64,000 nucleotides of DNA from positions 19,764,551-19,828,550 of the forward strand of contig OX637391.1 in NCBI GenBank assembly GCA_951799425.1, in the 5' to 3' direction. A model generated the notes under the pieces. It was not told the origin of the DNA and did no database searches. It worked only from the letters and a program-made list of their open reading frames with translations. Position numbers and translations under genes: made by a program. Shown here one piece after another: positions 54,902 to 64,000 of this stretch; the stretch's first letter is position 1; each line of letters begins with the position of its first letter. The DNA comes from Ilex aquifolium (taxonomy: Eukaryota; Streptophyta; Magnoliopsida; Aquifoliales; Aquifoliaceae).

Positions 54902-57900
54902 CGTAAAACCCAGGTAAATTTGAATTTTTTTTGAAAAAGGGCAAAACAATAATTAGCCAATACGGTACGAGTTAAAAATCCGAATTTCTCTAGCACTCGG
55001 ATGACGAAATAGACCTAACCGTTGGATTCGTCTCGTGAAATCTAGCTATCCAATTAATTTTTGTTGAATTCCGATACAGTCGAATTGTTTGCATTTTACA
55101 AAGCGATCGGATGTCGCGTGACCTAAATAAATGAGACCGGAAATTAAATTGAAAAAAGTGAAAAATAATTTAAAGCTAGTTCAAATAAAAATATTTTGAA
55201 CTTGAACCGGGACAAAATTTAATTGATTCGGAATAAAATCGGACCCGAAAAAGTGAATGTGTGGTGCAACGTGGGCCTAGTGTCCAAGGAGTATAAATAG
55301 GGGAGAAAATCATATTTCTCCCCATTTGACCATCAGGTTTTTTCTGGAAAGGAGAGAGGGAAGATGAGAGGGAAAATCAAGGGATTCTTCAAGCTTCTCT
55401 CTACGATCTACGGGAATCACCTCGGGCCAAGAACAAAGTTTTTTCTAGTCAATGTGGGCTACAAAACCATACCAAAAATTGAAGGTTTGGACGAAGTTCA
55501 AAGGACGGGATTTTGGGGAATGAAGGGTTAGAGCTTAATTTGGGGTTCTTGAAGGCTGCTATCAATTGTTTTACGCTTCAAGAGGTAGATTTCTTTTTCT
55601 AATTAGGTTTATTTTCAACCTAGGGTTTCATATGATATGGGTAGCATGACTTGAAATGAATTCTCTTGTTTGATGTACTCCTAGTGTAACTAGATTATGA
55701 AAAATGAGTACAAAAATATGCTAAACCAATTTTGTATGAATTGGATTTGTAGAATTTACTTGTTTGGTAAATTCATGAAAAATGTGATAAATTGGGTATG
55801 ATTGTGTGTTGCATGATTTGGTGTCTTGAAGGTGTTTGATAAAATGCCTAGATTAATGTAGCATGTTTGTTTTATTAACAATGTTATAACATGCTTGGTG
55901 AGAATGTGGATTGTAATTATATGTCTTTGATATAATTGACAATTTAGGAATATGATGATGTTGGAATATAATTTTATGCTTTATGGAAAATGGGTATTGA
56001 GAAGGGTTAAAATCAATTCTAGCATGAATTGGGTATTTAGTAATTACTTGTTTGTGATTTCTTGTGAAATGTATTGATTGTGATGTTGGAACGTAATTTT
56101 ATGCTTTATGGATAATGGGTATTGAGAAGGGTTAAATTCAATTCTAGCATGAATTGGGTATTTAGAATTACTTGTTTGTGATTTCTTGTGAAATGTATTG
56201 ATTGGGCATGCTAAGTGTTTATATTTATGCCTTGAAGGTGTTTAATGAAATGCCTATGTGGATTAAGTGTGTTATTTGAATTGATTGTGTTATAACATGC
56301 TTGGGAGTTGCTGTTGGTATATGCATATGATATATTGACATTGAGGTCGTTGATAGTGGTTATATGCTTATGATATAATTGACCATGGAAAGAAATGTTG
56401 ATGTATACCTAAATGTTCATATTGAGCTCATGACATGTGAATTTGATAATGAAATTGCAAGTGTGCATTATATTTGCATATGCACGAGAAACATCGCATT
56501 TGTGGGCATTAGACATGAGTGTGGGTGTGTGTGTGCATGTTTTTGGATCAAACACCATTCTTGGTGGTTGACGCGTGGACTCGGGAAGGTTGGATCTAGG
56601 TCCGGTTGAGTTGCATGGTTGCATGAAAAACTTCTGTCGGGTATAATACGAAGGGCTAGATTCCCTCTCAAGTGCAAGACCCAGTTACTGGTTTATACAC
56701 TTCCGTCGGTGCAAGTTCAAAAAAGTGTATTGGTGTCACGGAACTGGCGGTGAGATACCAAAATCCGTGTACCCAAGAAAGACACATGGTTTGTTTTATA
56801 AAATAGTCATTGGGTGTGTAACATCAATGGTGAGGGCTTGAAATGTTTGGATTCATACGCATGACAGTGCATGTATTGAGGGAGCCGGTGAAGGCTCGGG
56901 TTGCGTTGCATGTGTAAGTCTCATCTCATAACATGACATGACATAAAGAATTTCATTATGAATTGCATATTCTTAAGTGGATTAATTTTTGCTTGTTGAA
57001 TTGTATGTGATCATTTCATATGCATCTATGTTGGGGAGTAGCCTCTTTAGGAGATATCCTGTTAAGCAGGGGTGGAGCCAGGAATTTTGATCAAGGTGGA
57101 CACTTTAATTACGCACTCCTAACCAATCACACTATATAATATATTTATATTTATTTTATTATATTTGATATATGAAGTCTATTTAATTTAACATAAAAAA
57201 ATGCCAAAAAAAATGTATATTGTCAGGGGCGAAGTCATGAATGTCTATGAGGGGGGCAAAATATAACTGGTATAAAAAAATATTTAGCCGAAATTGATAC
57301 AAAAAAATTCAGTTCAAGAATGACAAAAAAATAAGAATTAGAACAAAATTATTGTGAACTAGTAAATTCAATTTTTATTTAGCCGAAACAAAATCCTAAC
57401 AAAAAGACACAAAAAAAAAAAAAATTTCGTACATTTTTAACCTAATTATATATTTCAGTAAAATATAAATTTTTTAAAATCTCTAAAATTTTGTATGTGA
57501 ATTAAATGTAAATTAATTTTTCACTAATTTTCTATTAATGCGCACAATTACAAGTCTGTAATAAAATTATTCTTTATTTAGTTGCAAATTTTGGTTGAGA
57601 TTATTATCATCTTATAGAGAAATTCTCTATTCAAAATAGTTTGAAATATTTTTGGGTTACAACATTTTGTCTTTTGTATACAATCGTATTTTATTAAGTT
57701 ATAGTCTACTATTACTTAAAAAATGGTAAATGAAAACTAAAAATTGTTCTTAAAAAGTAACGAACATTGTGTTAGAAATATTGTATATTCGTCAATATAC
57801 AAATAGATCATTGACTCAATCCATAACTAACATAATTATTTTAGATGGTTAGTGGTCCGCTAATTTATTGAAAAAAAAAGACTAGAACCCTTGAAATTTT

Positions 57901-58804
57901 CAAAAATTTAGGGGGGCAATTTATAAAATAATTTTATGGGTCCTCATCTAAGGTGGTCCAATAGTGAGGGGGGCAAGTGTCCACCCTGATCACCATGTGT
58001 TTCTTATAAGGGATAGGTGATGTCTGTTAAGTGGGCCAAAAGTTTTATTTTTTAATAAGTTTGGGTGAATTGTGATAGGTCATATATTTGATTTTTTAAT
58101 AAGTTTGAGTAGATAGTGGTGGGCTTTAATTTTTTTTGTTTTAAATGGGCTTAATTTTTTAATTCTTTTGGGTAGATAATGTGAGCCTAATATTTTTATC
58201 TTTAGTTTTGGGTGGGCACCAATAATATATTATACAAATATATAATATATATACATAACTAATAAAAAAAAAAAATTTTGAGGGGGGGCACTTGCCCACC
58301 CTGGCCCATGCCTCCCTCTGCCCTTGCTATTAAGCATGGCTCACCCTTTATGGGTACAATATTTTAGGTGCGGGACATGCGCCAATGGATGGCTCTCACT
58401 CGGGCTCTTATTGATGAAGAAAAGCTGAGATGTGGCTTTAAATTGCGTTAATGTAAAACACATGTGTAAATATTTTTGGACATGTAATATTGTGCAAGGA
58501 ATTGCAAAACAAACTCATATGAACTGTATTTTGTATAAAATTGTATGTTATAGGTGTTTGAATTGTTGTTATATGAGTATGAATAAATGGACCCGATGTG
58601 GTCAATGTTGTATGATTGTACATGTTGCATTTTGGGTAGAGCTACCCGTACAAATGAGACTCTGCTCGAATTTTGTTAAGTTATGGATCTCGGTAAATGG
58701 GGCATAACGGCGTGGTATCGAGTTATACGGTGTCCACGGGTATTCTGCGGGTTGATGGGTGATCAATGAGGTAATTACGGACACTCGAATTTTGGGGCGT
58801 CACA
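54902..58804 (+). repeat. 5' LTR of the 54.9-kb gypsy element
   Basis: 3903 bp including a 1260-bp hAT insertion; about 2.6 kb without it, equal to the solo LTR length. TATA box TATAAATA at 55292-55299, ends GGGGCGTCACA. No CTTCCGGAAGG array is present, unlike the solo LTR. Confidence 0.88.
57067..58326. mobile_element. hAT-type non-autonomous element inside the 5' LTR
   Basis: 1260 bp, starting CAGGGGTGGAGCCAGG and ending in the reverse complement of CAAGGGCAGAGGGAGGCATG. Flanked by CTGTTAAG (57059-57066) and CTATTAAG (58327-58334), an 8-bp duplication with one difference. The solo LTR reads CTATTGAGCGTGGCTCACC at this point, confirming insertion. Internally, CAGGGGCGAAGTCATG at 57230 and GTGTCCACCCTGATC near 57980 look like the ends of a second related element nested inside. 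Non-coding, very AT-rich. Confidence 0.8.
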
Positions 58805-58807
58805 GCT

Positions 58808-58819
58808 TGGTATCAGAGC
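58808..58819 (+). other. tRNA-iMet primer binding site
   Basis: TGGTATCAGAGC, three bases after the LTR end, the perfect complement expected for initiator-tRNA-Met priming. Confidence 0.93.
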
Positions 58820-59157
58820 TTATGTTCTCAATTTACCTAGGGCTTGCGGGGCATGGGTTTAGACCATTGCATCCATTGTGTATTACATGTTATGTGCTCT
58901 AAATGCTACATGTTATGTGTTATGTGTTATGTGAACAATATGCATGATTAAATGTATATGGAAATGAGACACTAGAGTTAGAGAACATTAGCTTGGGAGT
59001 CAAAAAATGAAGGAACGAGACGGTTCATGATGTAAATGTCTACTAGCAGAGGCACACACTCTACTAGTGAGACAAGGAGAGAAATCTCAAAGTTTCGACT
59101 TGGTCCCTACCTTGGGATACTAAGTTAGTGCTCTATTTCTATTTGACTTATGTGAAG

Positions 59158-62100
59158 ATGGTAAATAGAGGAAGAGGAAGCGGCCGTTAGGGTGGCGGGA
59201 ACAACCAACCACCACCACCGGCCTTTGACCAACAAGCCTTCATAGAGGCTATGGGTATGATGTTGCAAACCTAGCGCAAGCAAGCGCCAATATGAGCCAA
59301 GGGGCTCAAGCCATCCAAAGGAGTTTAAGTTCCATGGGCCACCAAAGTTCATGGAAAAAATAGAGGACATCCAGCCCACAGAGATTGCAAGGGCAGGGCC
59401 GAGGCTATCAAGGCCAAGCCCAAAGTCAGTTGTCCCAAGGAGGGAAGAAATTCAAGGGGACGTTTTATGGAGGCCAAAAGGCATGTTTCTATTGTCGACA
59501 ACGGGGCCACTTGAGGAGGAATTGTCCACTGAGGCAGAGCTCACAGAGTTCTGAGATGCCTCAATCCCAATCGTCAGTAGGACTCACACCAACACATGTT
59601 GTTCCTCTTTGTCCCACTATGGACCAGGGAATTCAGTTTCAACTATAGGGTGCTGCACAAGCCCCTAGAACTTCACGTGCGGGGACTCCACAATCATGCT
59701 GGATTAGCCAGGATATGGGCCAAGGCCAGGGACAGGACTTCCAGGTGGCAACATCGAGGACTCAAGAGATGGTCTTTGACTTTGCACCACAGAATGAGCC
59801 GATGGATCAGTCGGTGATCCACGATACATTTCTTATTTCCTTGTTTATGGGCACATGTGTTACTTGATTCGGGCGTGTCACATACCATCATTTCACTTTT
59901 TTTTTTGTGTGCATGATATAGATTTAGAAATCGCAACCCTAGAGGATTCCTTGTGGGTAAATTTAACCCTAGGGGCTAGGGTATGTATTAATCAAATATG
60001 TCAGGGGTGTGAGTTGGAGATCTCGGGGATCCTACTCACCGTGGACCTTAGGGTCATGGACATCTCAGAGTTTGATGTCATCCTTAGGATGGATTGATTG
60101 GTGGCACACCGAGTCGTCATTGATTGTGATCGGAAGAGGGTCACTGCCTAGACACCGGATGGTGTTTGTTTCAAGTTTCAGGGGGAGAAACACGATGTTT
60201 TACCCCAAGTAGTATATGATTCCTGTTCGCATGGGCAGTTGATAGGTTGGCTAGCAAGCCTCACCCTAGAGGACGAGGTAAGACATAAGTTAGGTCTACC
60301 TCGGGTGGTTTGTGAATATGAGGATATTTTTTCGGACGAACTACCGGGATTACCCCAACATCGGGATATAGACTTCACCATTGAGTTGCACCCAGGTACA
60401 TCCCCTATTTCCATGACTCCGCATAGAATGACACTTTTAGAGTTGTAAGAACTCAAGGTTCAGTTGTAAGAATTGATGGACAAGGGTTTCATTAGACTGA
60501 GTACCTCACTTTGGGGCTCTCCGGTGTTGTTTGCCAAGAAGGATAAGATCCTTCGGCTATGTATAGATTATCGACAGTTGAATCGGGTTACCATCAAGAA
60601 TAGGTATCCCCTTGCCACGGATTGATGACTTGTTTGATCAACTGAAAAAGGCACGGGTCTACTCCAAAGATAGATCTGTGCACGGGTTACCATCAGTTGA
60701 GGATTAGGGAGGCGGATATCCCTAAGATGGCGTTTAGGATGCGATATGGGCGTTTCGAGTTCACTATAATGCATTTTTAATTGACGAATGCCTCGGCGAC
60801 ATTTATGGATCTCATGCATAGGCTGTTCCAACCCTACCTAGATTAGTTTGTCGTGGTCTTTGTTGATGACATCTTGATCTACTCCAAGTCTGAGGAGCAT
60901 GAGGGTCATTTGAGGATTGTTGTCCAGACCTTGACAGACCATCAGTTATACACCAAGTTTAGCAAATGTGAGTTTTGGCTGACGGAGGTGAAATTCTTGG
61001 GATATGTGGTGTCGGCTTCGGGTGTATCCGTGGGCCTAGAGTAGGTTAAGGCAGTCATGAGTTGGGAGAGACCGAAGTCAGTCTTCGAGATACACAGTTT
61101 CTTGGGATTGGTGGGGTATTACAGGAGGTTCATTGATGACTCTTCCCGACTAGCTGCACCTATGACTAGGTTGACTCAGAAGGAGGTCAAATTTCAATAG
61201 GATGATTCGTGTGAGAAGGCATTCCAAGAGTTGAAGATGAGGCTTACTTCAGCTCCGATTCTAGTAGTTTTAGAGAGGGGACAGAGGTACACAATGTATT
61301 GTGTGTCTCCAAGGACAAACTTGGGTGTTTTTTATGCAGTTCGGGAAGGTGGTGGCTTACGGTTCTCGACAGTTGAAGAGCCACGAGCAGAACTACCCCA
61401 CTCATGACATGAAGTTGATGGCCATTGTCTTTGCCTTGAAGGCTTGCCGCCACTATTTTTATGGTGAGCAGTTTGAGGTGTTTTCGGACCATAAAAGTCT
61501 GAAGTACATCTTCACTCAGCTGGACCTCAATATGAGGCAACACAAGTGGATGGAGTATTTGGAGGACTACGACTTCACTTTGCATTATCATCCCGGTAAG
61601 ACAAATGTGGTGGCTAATGCACTCAGCCAGAAGTCACGGGGAGTCTTGACTAGTGTGACTTCCCGGGAGTGGCATATGCTCGAGACTATGGGGCAGTTCG
61701 GGCTACACTACATAGGCTAGGCTCAGGACATTTTGGGGAGTTTGGTGGCTACACCTTCCTTACTGAGCAGGGTGATCGAGTCCCAGGGGCAGGACACAGA
61801 GATATTGTCCATTAGGGACCGGGTACAGTCAGACACAGGTGACGAGGGCGAGGCCATTCACGCGGATGACAGTCTTCGATTCAGGGGAAGGGTTATGGTT
61901 TCCCAGTCTGTGGATCTAAGAGAGGAGATCCTTAGGAAATTCCACTGCTCCCGTTTTGTGGTGCATCCAGGTGGCACGAAGATGTACCATGATCTTCACC
62001 GCCAGTATTATTGGAGTGGGATGAAGAGACACGTTGGGAACTTTGACAGTCGATGTCTCACGTGTCAGCAAGTCAAGGCTGAGCACCAGAGACCACCAAG

Positions 62101-63207
62101 ATTACTCCAGCATTTGGAGGTGGCTAAGTGGAATGGGAGCACGTCACGATGGATTTTGTGACCCACTTGCCACAGACATTGCGGGGACATGATGCGGTAT
62201 GGGTGATAGAGGACCAGCTTACGAAGTCGACACATTTTTTGGCAGTGCGGATGGCCTTCACACTGGAGGAATTCTGTAGACTATACATACGGGAGATAGT
62301 CCGGTTACACGGGGTGCCCGTATCTATAGTGTCGGATCGGGATCCCAAGTTCACGACCCATTTTTGGGATAGTTTCCAGCGGACCATGGGGACACAGTTG
62401 ATGATTAGCACAATTTTTCATCCCTAGACGGACGGTCAGTTAGAGAGGACCATCCTGATTTTAAAAGACATGCTACGGACATGCGTCCTCTATCTCAAGG
62501 GTAGCTGGAAAGAGCACTTACCCTAAGTGAAGTTCGTCTACAACAATAGTTATTAGTCGAGCATACAGATGGCACCCTATGAGACACTATATGGGAGGCC
62601 ATTCTGTTCTCCGATTTGTTGGACAGAGGTTGGAAATAGACTTTCTACGGGTCCGGATTTGGTTAAAGACACATCGGAGAAGGTGGACTTGATACAGAAG
62701 CGTCTTCTCACCGCTCAAAGCTGGCAAAAGAGCTACGCGAACAGATGTCGGCGACCTCTAGACTTTGAGGTTGGAGATCACGCCTTCTTGAAGGTGATGC
62801 CCAAGAGAGGAATGGTCTAGTTCGAGAAGCGGGAAAAACTATCGTCGAGGTATATCGGGCACTTCGAGGTGCTCGAGAGTGTTGGTACAGTTGCTTATCG
62901 ACTGACATTACCACCAAATTTATCGGTTATTCACGCGGTGTTCCATGTCTCCATGCTCCAGAAGTACACTCTAGATCGTATGCATGTGGTGGATTGGGGT
63001 GAACTGGTTGTTGATGTGGATGGAACATTCGAAGAGGGACCGGTGCGTATCATGCATATCCGAGAGCAGGTTTTACGAGGCAAGACTGTGAGGCTGGTGA
63101 AGGTGTTGTGGCAGCACTGTGGTGTGGAGGAGGCGTCATGGGAGCGTGAGGACACTATACGTACCAGTTATCCATTCTTATTTGATGATGGAGGTACATT
63201 CTTGTAG
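59158..63207 (+). pseudogene. Gypsy (chromovirus Tekay-like) gag-pol, decayed
   Basis: Gag begins at 59158 (MVNRGRGSGR-stop-GGGNNQPPPP) but most of the gag core is missing. The zinc knuckle CFYCRQRGHLRRNC is at about 59487. Protease retains LLDSGVSHTIIS near 59855. Reverse transcriptase runs 60290-61200 with FVDD near 60855 and several stops. RNase H runs 61301-61720 ([20 protein letters not shown]). Integrase runs 61733-62820 (HCSRFVVHPGGTKMYHDL finger, MDFVTHLP, SDRDPKF). The end VLWQHCGVEEASWERED (about 63100) is the chromodomain-like tail. At least ten stops or shifts make it nonfunctional. Sequence order matches the 4.2-8.7 kb element, but the LTRs are unrelated in sequence, so they are different families of the same clade. 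Confidence 0.9.
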
Positions 63208-63303
63208 TCATTAAGTGTTGTATGACTGTAGCATATACATGTGGTTGAATGTGCATGTGTGTGTGAATTTCGGGGACTAAAATTCCTTTTAAGGGGGGAG
63301 GAA

Positions 63304-64000
63304 TGTAAAATTCGGGTAAATTTAAATTTTTAAAAAAAAGAGTAAAACGGTAATTAGTCACTACAGTACGGGTTGAAAACCCGAATTCCTCTAGCACTCG
63401 GATGACGAAATAGACCTAACCGTTGGATTCGTCTTGCGAAATCTAGTTACCTAGTCAATTTTTGTCGAATTCCAAAATAGTCGATTTTTTTTGCGTTTTA
63501 CGAAGCGATCGGGTGTCGCGTGAACTATATAAATGAAATCGGAAAATAAATTGAGAAAAGTGGAAACTAATTTAAAGCTAGTTCAAATAAAAATATTTTG
63601 AACTTAAACCGGGACGAAATTTAATTGATTCGGGACAAAATTGGACCCGAGAAAGGTGAACATGTGGCGCAATGTGGGTCAAGTGTCCAAGGAGTATAAA
63701 TAGGGGAGAAAATCAAATTTCTTCCCATTTGACCATCAAATTTTTGCTGGAAAAGAGAGAGCGAGGAGGATAGGGAAAATCAAGAGATTCTTCAAGCTTT
63801 TCTCTACGATCTATGACTTTCCTTTGGTCGAATCACCTTGGGACAAGAACAACGTTTGTTCTACTCGACGTGGGCTACAAAACCATACCAAAAATTGAAG
63901 GTTTGGACGAAGTTCAAAGGACGGAATTTTGGGGAATCAAGGGTTAGAGCTTAATTTGGGGTTCTTGAAGGCTTCTACCAATTGATTTACGCTTCAAGAT
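63304..64000 (+). repeat. 3' LTR (partial) of the gypsy element
   Basis: Aligns to 54902-55590 with clear divergence (for example TTCGGGTAAATTTAAAT against CCCAGGTAAATTTGAAT). TATA box at 63695-63702. Continues beyond the window. Confidence 0.92.

Larger units (their letters stand above)
54902..64000 (+). mobile_element. Gypsy element with long LTRs, running off the window end
   Basis: 5' LTR 54902-58804, primer binding site 58808-58819, decayed gag-pol 59158-63207, polypurine tract (TTTTAAGGGGGGAGGAA, ending 63303) and 3' LTR from 63304 (TGTAAAATTCGGG). Same LTR family as the solo LTR at 28132-30746. The 3' LTR is cut by the window edge, so no target duplication can be checked. The first base of the 5' LTR is C where T is expected. 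Confidence 0.9.

Noticed and set aside
58808..58819. tRNA gene fragment
   Set aside because: The 12-bp match to initiator tRNA is the primer binding site after the LTR. No complete tRNA gene was recognised in the window.

Overview
The window is nuclear DNA from a large, retrotransposon-rich eudicot plant genome. It has spliced genes with plant-type introns, Ty3/gypsy and Ty1/copia elements, Mutator-like and hAT-like DNA elements and LINE remnants. There is no bacterial or organellar gene order. The species cannot be named from sequence alone. Two host genes are recognisable. The first is an RCE1/UBC12-type NEDD8(RUB)-conjugating enzyme (+ strand, four coding exons, 33465-35090). The second is a convergent major facilitator superfamily (MFS) transporter (- strand, four coding exons between 50956 and 36714). 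Almost everything else is transposable-element sequence, often nested.

Layout. 1-4.1 kb: a retroelement with an intact 416-codon 'putative plant transposon protein' ORF and a long Athila-like LTR. 4.2-11.0 kb: a chromovirus-type gypsy gag-pol, open except for two stop codons, with its 3' LTR (8763-11041). 11.0-14.0 kb: LTR fragments and a long-inverted-repeat element (12412-13101). 13981-19316: a complete Mutator-like element with long terminal inverted repeats, a decayed FAR1/MULE transposase and an exact 9-bp target duplication. 19.4-23.2 kb: a decayed copia element. 23225-23901: a hAT MITE with an exact 8-bp duplication. 24.8-27.8 kb: a Tat-like remnant with an antisense ORF. 27.9-31.0 kb: an RNase H-like pseudogene split by a solo gypsy LTR (28132-30746, TSD AAGTT).

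Gene island, 31.4-51.1 kb. RCE1 carries one MITE just upstream of its promoter and a second in its 5' leader, probably within a leader intron. Its C-terminus is shortened by a stop codon, and an LTR-like insertion lies just beyond. The MFS gene has a first coding exon of only five nucleotides and a first intron of about 12.3 kb. That intron holds four layers: a hAT-like element, a 5'-truncated LINE and a copia element inside it, and a second copia of the same family inside the first. RCE1 and an MFS gene of this type are, from memory, also neighbours in Arabidopsis (At4g36800/At4g36790 and At2g18600/At2g18590), so the pair looks like conserved microsynteny invaded by transposons.

51-64 kb: unassigned sequence with LTR and LINE ORF1 (DUF4283) remnants, then a gypsy element (5' LTR 54902-58804, containing its own hAT insertion; decayed gag-pol; 3' LTR running off the end) of the same family as the solo LTR at 28 kb.

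The most unusual signal is a set of arrays of perfect CCGG-centred palindromes (GCTACCGGTAGC and ACCTTCCGGAAGGT types) in LTRs and leaders of at least three different retroelement families, partly sharing the spacer GCTACTGGA. I saw no evidence of a new enzymatic system. The novelty here is in repeat architecture, nested insertion history and the structure of the two host genes. All coordinates were read by eye from the sequence.
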